Source of the DNA: Sphingomonas_Q fennica_A
Lineage (GTDB): Bacteria > Pseudomonadota > Alphaproteobacteria > Sphingomonadales > Sphingomonadaceae
Assembly: GCA_036946415.1 (NCBI GenBank)
Contig: JAQIJD010000013.1
Location: forward strand, 1 to 64,000
DNA: 64,000 nt
Reading direction: 5' to 3'
In this document: positions 53,145-62,761 of the stretch, piece by piece
Numbering within the stretch: position 1 is the stretch's first letter
Layout of the letters: the number at the start of each line of letters is the position of its first letter
The notes under the pieces: generated by a model
Told to the model about the DNA's origin: nothing
Databases searched by the model: none
What the model saw: the letters and a program-made list of their open reading frames with translations, nothing else
Made by a program: the position numbers and the translations under genes

Positions 53145-53603
53145 TCAGGCCAGAATCGCGGCCGCCAGCGTCAGGAGGCCGAGGCCGATCGACAACGGCA
53201 GCCGGAGCGCCATCCACCAGATCGGCGCGATCCCGGCGCGGACCAGCCGCCGGTCGACGCCGAGGCTGGCGAGGATCGCCACCGCCAGCACCACCAGCGA
53301 CGGCCCCGGCCATTCCGCCCCGAACACCCACGGCAGGAAGGCGGCGAAGGCGACGAGCGAGGGCGCGACCGCCGCGATCCACAGCCAGCCCGGCGCGCGA
53401 TCCCCCAGCGGCGCCGCCAGCCCCCACCACAGCCCGCCCAGAAAGCTGAGGATCAGCGCCGCATAGGCGAAGGCGATCGCAAGGGCCGCGAAATGCCACC
53501 AGCTCGATCCCGATGCCAGCACCGCCACCGCCGCCGCCTGCGGCAGCAGCCCGGCCAGCCCCAGCCCGCGCGCCGGCGGGGGCACGCGCCCGGCCGCGGT
53601 CAC
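53145..53603 (-). CDS. DUF3429 membrane protein
   Basis: 152 residues with five hydrophobic helices. The central SWWHFAALAIAFAYAALILSFLGGLWWGLA with its Leu-Gly-Gly-Leu-Trp-Trp-Gly motif is the DUF3429 signature. Uncharacterised inner-membrane protein. Its start overlaps the end of the upstream 75-residue gene (ATGA), so they are coupled. Confidence 0.85.
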   Translation of the reverse strand: MTAAGRVPPPARGLGLAGLLPQAAAVAVLASGSSWWHFAALAIAFAYAALILSFLGGLWWGLAAPLGDRAPGWLWIAAVAPSLVAFAAFLPWVFGAEWPGPSLVVLAVAILASLGVDRRLVRAGIAPIWWMALRLPLSIGLGLLTLAAAILA

Positions 53604-53827
53604 TTGCCAGCTTCGCGCCGCGCGCCGGTCACCATCCGCCGGGCGATCGCGCGCACCGCCGCATCGTCCTTGGTATCGTCCCGCGCCGGGTCGCCCAGAT
53701 GGTCGAGGCTCGCCTCGATATGGTCGAGCAGCCCCGGCTGGCGCGCCTCGACATATTCGATCAGCTTGAAGAGGACATGCTCGACCGCGATCTCGCGGCG
53801 GCGGGCGTCAACTGCGGTGTCGGTCAT
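53600..53827 (-). CDS. small helical hypothetical protein
   Basis: 75 residues, mostly helical and charged (REIAVEHVLFKLIEYVEARQPGLLDHIEASLDHLGD). Not recognised. It is translationally coupled to the DUF3429 gene. It diverges from the ClC channel gene, with 102 bp between them that must hold both promoters. Confidence 0.65.
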   Translation of the reverse strand: MTDTAVDARRREIAVEHVLFKLIEYVEARQPGLLDHIEASLDHLGDPARDDTKDDAAVRAIARRMVTGARREAGK

Positions 53828-53929
53828 GTCTCGGATGGCCCTTCGTCGATAGCGGGCTTCCTGAACGCGCGAAGCCCGCCATGGTGTCGGCCGGGGTGAC
53901 GCGACGGCGCGGCGCGCCTAAGGAAAGGC

Positions 53930-55265
53930 ATGGCCGGCCCTCTCGATCGCTTCCTGCCGGCCCGGCGCTGGACGCCCGCGCGCTATCGGGCGCTGCTACG
54001 CGTGCGCGGGCCGCGATCGGTGCAGTTCCGCACACGGGCGGCGATCCTGGCCGGCGCCATCCTGATCGGCATCGTCGCGACGCTGTTCGCGCAGGCGTCC
54101 GACTGGGCCGGCGAGGCTTTCGCGCTCTACGCCGGTCGCTGGCGCTGGGCGCCACTCGCGACGACGCCGCTCATCTTCATGGCGCTCGTCTGGATCACGC
54201 GCCGCTTCGCCCCGCTGGCGCGCGGATCGGGCATTCCCCAGGTGATCGCGGCGCAGGCCGATCCCGACGGCGCGACGCGCTCGCTTATCTCGCCGCGCAC
54301 CGTCGCCGCCAAGGCCGTCCTCACGATCGGCGCCGTCCTGGGCGGCGCCTCGGTCGGGCGCGAGGGGCCGACCGTGCAGCTTGCCGCCGCCGTCATGGGC
54401 GTGACCCACCGCATCGTGCGCGTGCCGTTGCGCGGTGGCGTGCTGATCGCGGGCGGCGCGGCGGGGGGTCGCGGCCGCCTTCAACACGCCGCTCGCCGGC
54501 CTGCTCTTCGCGATCGAGGAACTCGCCTCGGCCTACGAACAGAGGGTGACGCTGCTTGTGCTCGCCGCGATCGTCATCGCCGGCATGGTCGCCCAATCCG
54601 TGCAGGGCGACTACATCTATTTCGGCGGCATCGGCGCGCACATGCCGCTGATCGCGGCGATCGTCGCGGCTCCGGTCGCCGGATTGGTCGGCGGCATCGC
54701 CGGCGGCCTGTTCTCGCGCATCCTGCTCGGCATGGCGCGCGGCGACAACCGCCTCGTCCGCTGGTCGCGCACGCATCCGGTTCGCTTCGCCGGTCTGTGC
54801 GGCCTCGTCGTCGCGGCGCTGGGCGTGGCGACGGGGCTGACGTGGGGCACGGGCTATGCCTCCGCACGGGCGATGATCGTCGGCATCGACGCGCCCTTGT
54901 GGTTCGGCCCGGCCAAGCTCGCCGCGACCGCCGCAACCGCGGTCGCCGGCCTGCCCGGCGGCATCTTCGCGCCGTCGCTCGCGGTCGGGGCCGGCGTCGG
55001 CAACCTCCTGCGCGCGATCTTCCCTGGCGATCCGGCCAGCGCCGTCGTGATTCTCGGCATGGTCGCCTATTTCGCCGGGGTGGTCCGCGCGCCGCTGACC
55101 GCCGTCATCATCCTGTCGGAAACCACGGCCAGCCGCGGGCTGATGCTGCCGATGTTCGCGGCGGCCTTCGTCGCCGATGCCGCCAGCCGCTGGGTGTGCC
55201 GCGAGAAGCTCTATCACGGCCTCTCGCAGACCTTCCCCCCGCCCGCGCCGCGTGAGCAGGCGTGA
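53930..55265 (+). CDS. ClC-type chloride channel/antiporter, frame broken at a G6 run
   Basis: The first frame gives about 180 residues with LARGSGIPQVIAAQ and GGASVGREGPTVQLAAAV, two of the three chloride-coordinating motifs. At the G6 run 54463-54468 the frame is lost. One base on, VAAAFNTPLAGLLFAIEELA and the third motif LPGGIFAPSLAVGAGVG continue to the stop at 55265. Removing one G yields a normal ~444-residue membrane protein. The proton-gate Glu is in GREGP. It probably exchanges Cl- for H+ and may aid acid or salt tolerance together with the next gene, nhaA. Confidence 0.88.
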
Positions 55266-55429
55266 CCGGCGGCATGGCGGGCGAGTCGAAGGCTGCCCAT
55301 TCCCGCCCCGGCGGTTGCCGCGGGCCGGCCGCGATGCGATAGGCGGGGCGGGTGTCCGCGGCGCGTCGGGCAGGCAAGAGATGCGGGTCGGGCCGCCCGC
55401 ATCGCAGTTCCTGCCGGAAAGACGTGCCG

Positions 55430-56608
55430 ATGCACCCCATCCACCGTGCGCGACCGAGCGCGGTCCGCAACTTCCTCCACGCCCAATCCTCGGCTGGGCT
55501 GGTGCTGATGGCGACCGCGATCGTCGCCCTGCTGATCGCCAATTCGCCGCTCGGCCCGGCTTATCGTGCGATCCTCCACGCGGAAGTCGGCCCCTTCTCG
55601 ATCGGGCATTGGATCAACGACGGCCTGATGACGGTCTTCTTCCTGCTCGTGGGGCTGGAGATAAAGCGCGAAGTGCTGGACGGCCAATTGTCCACCCGGT
55701 CGCGCCGCATCCTGCCGGGGATCGCCGCCGCCGGGGGCATGGCGGTGCCGGCGCTGATCTATCTCGCCATCAACCGCGGGCCGACCTCGGTCGGCTGGGC
55801 GATCCCGGCGGCCACCGACATCGCCTTCGCGCTCGGCGTCATCGCACTGCTGGGGCCGCGGGTGCCGGCGTCGCTGCGCGTCTTCCTCGCCGCGCTCGCG
55901 ATCCTCGACGATCTCGGCGCGGTGGCGATCATCGCGATGTTCTATACGGCCAGCCTGTCGCTGCCCGATCTGCTGGGCGCCATCGTCGTGATCGGCATCC
56001 TCGCCGCGCTGAACCGTGCCGGCGTCATCCGGCTGGCCCCCTATCTGATCGGCGGCCTGCTGCTCTGGCTGTTCATGGTCCGCTCCGGCATCCACGCGAC
56101 GCTGGCGGGCGTGCTTCTGGCCTTCGCCATCCCGATGCGATGCACGCCCGCCCGGCCGGACGGCAATTCCGACAGCCCGCTCCACCGGCTGGAACGGGCG
56201 CTGCGCCTGCCCGTCGGCTTCCTCATCGTGCCGGTCTTCGGGCTGGCGAACGCCGGCATCCCGATCATAGGCATGCCGGCCGGCGCCCTCGCAGCGCCGG
56301 TCACGCTGGGCGTGGCGGCGGGGTTGCTGTTCGGCAAGGTGACGGGCGTGTTCGGCTTCACCCTGCTCGCGACGCGGCTCGGACTGGCGGACATGCCGGC
56401 GCATGCCGGGCGGATGCAGATGCTGGGCGTGGCCCTGCTGTGCGGGATCGGCTTCACGATGAGCATCTTCATCACGCTCCTCGCCTTTCCCGGCCAGCCG
56501 CTGGTGCAGGCCGAGGCGAAGATCGGCGTGCTGGCGGGATCGACGCTGTCGGGACTGCTCGGCTACGCCGTGCTCCGCGCCGCGCGTCGACCCCGCCCTC
56601 CTCAATAA
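55430..56608 (+). CDS. nhaA: Na+/H+ antiporter NhaA
   Basis: 392 residues with about twelve transmembrane helices. VFFLLVGLEIKREVLDGQL, GWAIPAATDIAFALGVIALLG (the sodium-binding Asp pair includes the one in ATDIAFALG and the one in LAILDDLGAVAI) and the conserved GIGFTMSIFI are all present. It expels sodium in exchange for protons at alkaline pH. The ATG at 55430 opens MHPIHRARPSAVRNFL; its stop overlaps the end of the convergent TonB receptor gene by seven bases. Confidence 0.95.
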   Translation: MHPIHRARPSAVRNFLHAQSSAGLVLMATAIVALLIANSPLGPAYRAILHAEVGPFSIGHWINDGLMTVFFLLVGLEIKREVLDGQLSTRSRRILPGIAAAGGMAVPALIYLAINRGPTSVGWAIPAATDIAFALGVIALLGPRVPASLRVFLAALAILDDLGAVAIIAMFYTASLSLPDLLGAIVVIGILAALNRAGVIRLAPYLIGGLLLWLFMVRSGIHATLAGVLLAFAIPMRCTPARPDGNSDSPLHRLERALRLPVGFLIVPVFGLANAGIPIIGMPAGALAAPVTLGVAAGLLFGKVTGVFGFTLLATRLGLADMPAHAGRMQMLGVALLCGIGFTMSIFITLLAFPGQPLVQAEAKIGVLAGSTLSGLLGYAVLRAARRPRPPQ

Positions 56609-59586
56609 GTGAAGCGCACGCCGACCCGGTAATAGCGCCCGATCCGATCGTATAGACCGGCGACCGACGTATCGGGATGGGGCGGCGCCACGTTCGTCAC
56701 GTTGTTGACGACGGTGTAGAGCTGCACCGTCCGCCTGGCGTCCTTCAGGATGTTCACCGATCCCGTCAGGTTCAGGTAGAAGCGCGCCGACACGTCGTTG
56801 CGCGTCACCGAGATCGGCGAGGCGGGGTTGTAGTCCGCATCGCTCTCGTCGAGGAGGCTCTTGTCGGCCTTGCCGCCTTGCAGATAGCGGCCTTGCGCCG
56901 TCAGCGAGAAGAGGTCGTCCGAATAGGTGAGGCTGCCGTTGACCTGCCAGTGCGGCAGGCTGGTGGCGCCGGTGTTGATGCCCGAGGTGAAGCCGCCGAC
57001 CTGGCCGGCGCGGTTGATGACGCTGCCCTTGGTGATGAGGATGCCCGCCGCATTGTAGGTGCGCGGCGTGCCGAAGCCGTCGTCGGTCGTCAGGTCGCGC
57101 ACATAGGTGCCGAACACGCGTGCGACGATCACGCCCGCGCCCAGCCGGTGCCGGTAGCTGGCGTCGAAATCGACGCCGCGCGTGCGGATCGAGGCGAGGT
57201 TCAGGAGCGGCGTCTGCGCGGAGACGAGCGTCGTCCCGTTGCGCGTCACCAAAGTGCAGAAGAAGCCGCCGCCGGGCGTCGCCGCGGTCGTCTCGGCGAA
57301 GCAATTGTCCAGCACCTGCTGCGCGCCGTAGCTGGCGATCGCCCCCTTCAGGTCGATGTCGTAATAATCGACCGCGATGTTCAGCCCCGGCGCGAAGCGC
57401 GGGCTGAGGACGACGCCGGCGATCTTGGTGCGCGCCTTTTCGGGCCGCAGGCTGGCGCTGGGCTGGGTGACGATCGGATAGGCCGCCGTCACCCCGCTGA
57501 ACGGGTTGCGCACGGTGGATGCGGTGGTGAAGCTGGAGAACAGTTCGTTGGCGTTCGGCGCCCGGATATCGCGCGAGAGGACGCCGCGCAGCTTGATGCC
57601 GTCGATCGGCTCGTAGGTCGCGCCGACCTTCCACGTCTTGACCACGCCCGAGATGCTGTAGTCGGTATAGCGGAAGGCGCCGTTCAGATCGAGCGAGCGG
57701 GCGAAGCGCATGTCCTTGGCCAGCGGCACCGCCGCCTCGATATAGCCCTCCTTCGTCTCGAACGTGCCGGCGAAGGGCTGCGGGTTGGCGTAGAAGAAGC
57801 GGCGCGCGGCCGACAGCGGGTCGACGACGCTGACCGACCGGTCGCGCCGGTATTCGCCGCCCACCGCGGCGGCCACCGGCCCGGCCCACGTCTCGAACAG
57901 CGTGCCGCGCAGGTTGGCGGCGCCGACATGCTGGGTGGTCGTGATCGTCTGCGCCGTCGTGCCGGTGACGTAGGAGGCCGCCGCCGCACTGGGCGATCCG
58001 CTGCCGAACAGGTTGATCGGCACGCAGCCCGCCGCCGCCGCATTGGCGGCCGCCCCCGCGGTCGGCAGCAGCGCGCGGCAGGTGATCTGCCCCGTCGCCG
58101 GGTTCACCACCGCATCGATGGCGAGGGCGTAATTGGCGTTGATGCGGTTGCGGCGGGTGAAGGACGTGAATTTGTTGCGGCCGTATTCGTAATAGGCGTC
58201 CCAGCTCCAGCCGCCGCCGAGATCGCCGTTGACGCCGGCGGTGCCGCGCACCGTGACGTTCTTGTTGTCGTTGATCGTCTGCCCGTAATCGTAGGCGGAC
58301 CGGCCGATCGAGATCGCCTGGACGTTGTTGGCGACCATCAGGCCGCGGATCGATGCCGGCAGGAAGGCATTGTCGCGACGGATGACGTTGGTCGACGAAT
58401 TGGAATCGCGCGGCGCGGCACCGCCGTAGACCGAGCCGGACTGCGCATAGCCGCCCTCGGCGAAGACCTTGATGCTGTCCGTCACGTCATAGTCGACGTG
58501 GCCGAAGCCGACGTAGCGCTTGACCGGCAGCACCAGCGAGAAGCCGAGGCGGGAAAGCTGGCCGTCCGACGTGCCGTCGGAGGCGGTGCCGGTGCGGAAC
58601 TGCGCGTCGTTGCCGTAGCTGAACGGCGCCGGCACGCCGCCGGGCGCGAACTGGATGCCGAGGAACGGCGAGGTGGCGGCCAATGCCCCCGGCGTGCAGC
58701 CGACGGTGGCGCAGGTGCCGTTGATGACGCCGCCGACCGTCGAATTGGTGAACTTGGCATCGACGGCATAGGTGCGCGACGGCAGGCCGGGGGTGCGGTT
58801 GGCGGGATAGGAGACGATCTCGTCCGCCAGCCGGCTCCACGGCCGGGCGTCGTAGCTCGTGACACCGTCGATCTTCACATATTCGCCGCCGAGGACGAGG
58901 CTGCCGCGATCGCCGCCGAAGGACGTGCCGAAGCCGAGCGAAGCGCGCCGTTCCCAATTGTCGCCATAATGGGAGAGCGCGTTGGAGATGTCGCCCTTCA
59001 GGCCGCGCAGCCGCTTGTCGAGGATGACGTTGACCACGCCCGAGATCGCGTCCGAGCCATAAGCCGCCGAGGCGCCGCCGGTGACGACCTCGACCCGTTC
59101 GACGAGGATCGTCGGGATCAGGTTGAGATCGACCTGGCCGGTCGAGGAGGAGGGGACGTGGCGGCGCCCGTCGACCAGCGTCAGCGTGCGGATGTTGCCG
59201 AGGCCGCGAAGGTCCGCATAGACCTGCCCCGTCGAATTGAACGACGTGGTGTTCGTCTGGTTGTTCTGGCTGGGGCGGAAGGCGGGGATTTCGTTCAGGA
59301 AATCGCCGACGTTTGTGCTGCCGCGGCGTTGCAGGTCTTCGGCCCCCAGCACCTTGGTGGGCGTCGGCGCCTCGAACCCCTGCCGCGAGACGCGCGAACC
59401 GGTGACGACGATCTCGCCCGTCTCGGCCGCGGCCGACGGGGACGGGCCGGCCGCCTCGGCGGTCGCCGCCCCGGCCTGCCCCGGCAGCGCGCCGCCGGCC
59501 GCTGCCTGCTGGCCGAAGGCCGGTGCGGCGGCCAGCGCCACCAGATGGAATGCCACCGAACTCGAAAGCGCCGCCCTCAACCTCAT
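56602..59586 (-). CDS. TonB-dependent receptor with N-terminal signal peptide
   Basis: 994 residues. The signal peptide SSVAFHLVALAAAPAFGQQA is followed by a Gly/Ala/Pro-rich spacer and the TonB box-like EIVVTGSRVSRQGFE. The plug includes DLRGLGNIRTLTLVDGRRHV and GASAAYGSDAISGVVNVIL, and the barrel ends in the aromatic strand GRYYRVGVRFTY. It belongs to the large-loop receptors that sphingomonads use for plant-derived or other organic substrates. It lies downstream of a FAD oxidoreductase and a LysR gene on the same strand, which suggests a catabolic unit. Confidence 0.93.
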   Translation of the reverse strand: MRLRAALSSSVAFHLVALAAAPAFGQQAAAGGALPGQAGAATAEAAGPSPSAAAETGEIVVTGSRVSRQGFEAPTPTKVLGAEDLQRRGSTNVGDFLNEIPAFRPSQNNQTNTTSFNSTGQVYADLRGLGNIRTLTLVDGRRHVPSSSTGQVDLNLIPTILVERVEVVTGGASAAYGSDAISGVVNVILDKRLRGLKGDISNALSHYGDNWERRASLGFGTSFGGDRGSLVLGGEYVKIDGVTSYDARPWSRLADEIVSYPANRTPGLPSRTYAVDAKFTNSTVGGVINGTCATVGCTPGALAATSPFLGIQFAPGGVPAPFSYGNDAQFRTGTASDGTSDGQLSRLGFSLVLPVKRYVGFGHVDYDVTDSIKVFAEGGYAQSGSVYGGAAPRDSNSSTNVIRRDNAFLPASIRGLMVANNVQAISIGRSAYDYGQTINDNKNVTVRGTAGVNGDLGGGWSWDAYYEYGRNKFTSFTRRNRINANYALAIDAVVNPATGQITCRALLPTAGAAANAAAAGCVPINLFGSGSPSAAAASYVTGTTAQTITTTQHVGAANLRGTLFETWAGPVAAAVGGEYRRDRSVSVVDPLSAARRFFYANPQPFAGTFETKEGYIEAAVPLAKDMRFARSLDLNGAFRYTDYSISGVVKTWKVGATYEPIDGIKLRGVLSRDIRAPNANELFSSFTTASTVRNPFSGVTAAYPIVTQPSASLRPEKARTKIAGVVLSPRFAPGLNIAVDYYDIDLKGAIASYGAQQVLDNCFAETTAATPGGGFFCTLVTRNGTTLVSAQTPLLNLASIRTRGVDFDASYRHRLGAGVIVARVFGTYVRDLTTDDGFGTPRTYNAAGILITKGSVINRAGQVGGFTSGINTGATSLPHWQVNGSLTYSDDLFSLTAQGRYLQGGKADKSLLDESDADYNPASPISVTRNDVSARFYLNLTGSVNILKDARRTVQLYTVVNNVTNVAPPHPDTSVAGLYDRIGRYYRVGVRFTY

Positions 59587-59668
59587 CGTCCTACCCCTTC
59601 TTGTCCCGTGCGTGCGATGCGCCGGGTTTCTGGAAATCGCTGTCCCGTCCCCTGCCCGTCTCCGGACG

Positions 59669-61138
59669 TCAGGCGACGGGTTCCGCCGCCTGGCGGGATA
59701 CGGTAAAGTCCTGATCCTGCAAGAAAACTCCCTGCCGCCGCAATTCGCGCTGCAACGCTGCGATGTCGAGCGCGCGCGGCGCGACGCCGGCGCCCACCGC
59801 CAGTGCCGCGGCGGCGCCCGCCGCCTGCCCCGTCAGCCAGCATTGCGGTATCTCGCGCATGAAGCCGTGCGAATTGGCGTCGCAGCTGATGTGCCGCCCG
59901 CCCGCCAGCAGCCCGTCCAGCCGCCGCGGCACCAGCGCGCCGTAGGGCACAGAGATGACCGGATAGCGCAGCGACATGGACGGGCTGACCCCGATCTCGT
60001 CCGGCAGGGCTACGCCGTCCGCCCACTGGCTGCGCCGCACCGCGCCCGTCCCGCCCAGCCGCCGGGTGTGCCGCACGCCAAGCTGCGGCGCGCTTTGCAG
60101 CATATAGGCCTGCTCGAAGCCGGGTGCTTCGGCGCGGAAGAAGTCGCAATGCGTCTGCATGAAGCGGTGCGAGCGGATCTCCAGCTCGGTCTGGTCGTCC
60201 ACATCGAGCGCGGACAGGCCGGACTGGCGCGGCCCCAGGAACAGGGCGATGTCGTTCCGCCAAGAGACATAGGGCGGCTGGAAGAAGCCCAGCCGCTCGC
60301 GGCCCAGCCTGGCGAACTCGGCATATTGTGCGGGCTGGGTGCCGCGAAAGGCGAGCCAGCGGTCCATGTCGACGCCGCCCAGCATGAAGCCGGTATTGGC
60401 GCTGTGATGGACGTCGCCCTCCTCGATATCGGTGTCGAAGTCCGCGCCGGCGCGGGCGAAAACGTCGCCGTCGCCGGTGGTGTCGACCACCACCTTGGCG
60501 CGGATCGCCTGCCGCCCCGCCTTGGATTCGAACACCACGCCGCGCACCGCGCCGTCGGACACGATCGGCACCGCCGCCCAGCTGTGGAAGACGAGGCGCA
60601 CGCCCTTCTCCAGCAGCATCTCCTGGCTGACGAGCTTCAGCCGCTCGGGATCGAGCGTGGGCGACCAGCAGACCGTGCCGTGGAAGGCCGCCGTCCGCTG
60701 GCCCCAGTAGCTCGCCTTCTGCGGATCGCGCGAACCCCAGTCGGCGCGCGGCGGCCCGGCCACCCCCGCCTCGGGCATCCGGGCGAACACGTCGACCGCA
60801 AAGCCCTGGATCACCTGCCGGCCGGTCCAGTCGGTCATCCGGTCGATCCAGATGACGAGGCCGCCGGTCGAAAGCCCGCCCAGATGGTTGTAGCGCTCCA
60901 TCAGCACCACCTCGGCCCCGGCCTGCGCCGCGCCCCACGCCGCCGCCGTCCCCGCCGGCCCGCCGCCGACCACCAGCACGTCGCATTCGTGATAGACGGG
61001 GATGTCGCGGCCCGGCTCGTAATGCGTGCCGGTGCCGTTGGCCGGCGGCAGCTGGCGCCGCCCCGTCTCGAACAGGTCGGATGCGAGGAAACGGTCCTCG
61101 CTCTGCCGGACCTGTCTGATCTGGGGCTGATCTGTCAC
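59669..61138 (-). CDS. FAD-dependent oxidoreductase (FAD_oxidored family)
   Basis: 489 residues. Rossmann motif DVLVVGGGPAGTAAAWGAAQAGAEV at 54-78, followed by MERYNHLGGLSTGGLV (flavin contact), a middle VVVDTTGDGDVFARAG and a C-terminal GRHISCDANSHGFMREIPQCWLTGQAAGAAAALAV. This is the FAD_oxidored/fumarate-reductase-like group; substrate not known. It is encoded 82 bp ahead of the TonB receptor and 176 bp after the LysR gene, all minus strand. Confidence 0.88.
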   Translation of the reverse strand: MTDQPQIRQVRQSEDRFLASDLFETGRRQLPPANGTGTHYEPGRDIPVYHECDVLVVGGGPAGTAAAWGAAQAGAEVVLMERYNHLGGLSTGGLVIWIDRMTDWTGRQVIQGFAVDVFARMPEAGVAGPPRADWGSRDPQKASYWGQRTAAFHGTVCWSPTLDPERLKLVSQEMLLEKGVRLVFHSWAAVPIVSDGAVRGVVFESKAGRQAIRAKVVVDTTGDGDVFARAGADFDTDIEEGDVHHSANTGFMLGGVDMDRWLAFRGTQPAQYAEFARLGRERLGFFQPPYVSWRNDIALFLGPRQSGLSALDVDDQTELEIRSHRFMQTHCDFFRAEAPGFEQAYMLQSAPQLGVRHTRRLGGTGAVRRSQWADGVALPDEIGVSPSMSLRYPVISVPYGALVPRRLDGLLAGGRHISCDANSHGFMREIPQCWLTGQAAGAAAALAVGAGVAPRALDIAALQRELRRQGVFLQDQDFTVSRQAAEPVA

Positions 61139-61314
61139 GATGCAAAACCTTCGTTGATCGACCGCGCGTGGTCGTACGCGCAGGGGAACGCCCCATCGGC
61201 TGCCTGCCGCCTCGCGGGCCTTGCGGCGCGCTTTAGGCGCGCCGGGATTTGCTAGAAAGCTACGTTATCGCCACATCAGCTTTCGCGAACCGCGAACAAT
61301 TCCGGCGATGCCGT

Positions 61315-62229
61315 TCAGATCGCCCAATCTACCGCCGCCGGCCCCCGCTCCCACGGCGGCGTCCGCGTATAGTCGCGCATCTCGTCGACCAGCAGCTGGA
61401 CGATCGGCTGATCGGCCTTCTTGCTGGGGATCAGCGCCTTCAGCCCCATCGGCTTGACCGGATAGGCCGGCAGCAGCGCCAGCAGCCGCCGCTCCGCCAG
61501 CGCCTTGCCGGCCACGAAGTCGGGCAGGATGGTCACGCCGCGCCCCCGGCACGCGGCGTCATGCAATACCCCGGATTCGTTGACGGTGAACCGACTGCGC
61601 ACGGACACGCTGACCTCCCCGTCGCCATCCACGAACACCCAATGCGATCCCGTCGACTGGAGGCAGATGCATTCGTGCGCCACCAGATCGCGCGGATGCC
61701 CCGGCATCCCGTGCGCGGCGACATAGTCCGGCGAGGCGACCAGCGTCCGCGGATAGGGGCACAGCGGCACGTCGACGATATCGACGTAGGAGATCGGCTG
61801 CGCGCCGAGCGCGATGTCGAAACCGTCCTCGATCGGGTTCACCGATCGATCCAGCAGCACCAGATCGATCGATATCTCCGGATGGCGTTGCTGGAACTCG
61901 ATGAAGAAGCGCCCCATGAAGGCGAGCGCGATCGTCGTCGGCGATTTTATGCGCAGCGTGCCTTCCAGCGGCCGCCCGCGCGCGCCGCGCAGCGCCTCGT
62001 CCATCTCCTGCACCAGAATGCGGAAGCGGGGCAGGATGCGCGATCCGGCGGTGGTGATCGCAACCTTGCGGGTCGTCCGCTCGAACAGCCGCACGCCCAT
62101 CTCGTCCTCGAGCCGCGCGATCCGCTTGGATACGATCGAAGGCGCCACGCCGAGCTTCCGGGCGGCGGCCGAAAGGCTGCCGGCATCGGCGATCGCCAGA
62201 AAGGCGCGGATATTCAGCAGCGTGTCCAT
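61315..62229 (-). CDS. LysR family transcriptional regulator
   Basis: 304 residues. N-terminal winged helix-turn-helix LNIRAFLAIADAGSLSAAARKLGVAPSIVSKRIARLEDEMG, then the periplasmic-binding-like effector domain beginning LRIKSPTTIALAFMGRFF. It lies upstream of and on the same strand as the FAD oxidoreductase and TonB receptor and is the probable regulator of both. The ATG at 62229 is chosen over a longer frame because it begins the first helix. Confidence 0.92.
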   Translation of the reverse strand: MDTLLNIRAFLAIADAGSLSAAARKLGVAPSIVSKRIARLEDEMGVRLFERTTRKVAITTAGSRILPRFRILVQEMDEALRGARGRPLEGTLRIKSPTTIALAFMGRFFIEFQQRHPEISIDLVLLDRSVNPIEDGFDIALGAQPISYVDIVDVPLCPYPRTLVASPDYVAAHGMPGHPRDLVAHECICLQSTGSHWVFVDGDGEVSVSVRSRFTVNESGVLHDAACRGRGVTILPDFVAGKALAERRLLALLPAYPVKPMGLKALIPSKKADQPIVQLLVDEMRDYTRTPPWERGPAAVDWAI

Positions 62230-62289
62230 AAGGCCGGGTCTGCCAGCGGCGGCCACCGAGGTCGAGCCATCGTCGCGCCGGCCCCGCCG

Positions 62290-62670
62290 CTACGTCCGGC
62301 GCGCGCCCGGCCGCGACGCGAGGCGATCCAGCGCATCGGCATTGGCGCGGCCCCAGCCATAGAGCAGCTCGACCGGTTCCACGAAGCGCCGCCCCAGTTC
62401 GGTCAGGCTATATTCCACCATCGGCGGGATCGTGCTCACGACATGGCGGTCCAGCAGCCCGCTCGCCTCCATGCTCCGCACCGTCTGGGTCAGCATCTTC
62501 TTGGAGATGCCCGGCAGGCTGCGGTGCAGCACGCCGCTGCGCGCCGTCCCGCCGTGGCGGGCGTGCAGCGTGTGGAGCACCATGCTGGTCCATTTGGTGG
62601 CGAACAGGTCCAGCACGCGGCGCGGCGCGCAATCCTCCCGCCATTCTTCCTCGGGGGTGCCGGGTCGCAT
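62290..62670 (-). CDS. HxlR family winged-helix regulator
   Basis: 126 residues. CAPRRVLDLFATKWTSMVLHTLHARHGGTARSGVLHRSLPGISKKMLTQTVRSMEASGLLDR is the HxlR pattern (Cys near the N-terminus, FSELxRxLPGISxKMLTxxLRxLE). HxlR proteins sense electrophiles or formaldehyde and commonly repress a divergent oxidoreductase gene. Here the divergent gene is the reductase at 62762, 91 bp away. Confidence 0.9.
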   Translation of the reverse strand: MRPGTPEEEWREDCAPRRVLDLFATKWTSMVLHTLHARHGGTARSGVLHRSLPGISKKMLTQTVRSMEASGLLDRHVVSTIPPMVEYSLTELGRRFVEPVELLYGWGRANADALDRLASRPGARRT

Positions 62671-62761
62671 GTGGTTACCTCCTGGTGCCTGGGGGCGTGA
62701 ACGGTGCCGTCTGGAAGCGTCGCGGCGGCGTGCCTAGTTCCCGTCCCGCAAGGAGACGGAC

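Noticed and set aside
56677..59706. Open frame of about 1000 codons antisense to the second TonB receptor
   Set aside because: Complement shadow of a strongly supported receptor gene; no domain or ribosome-binding site.
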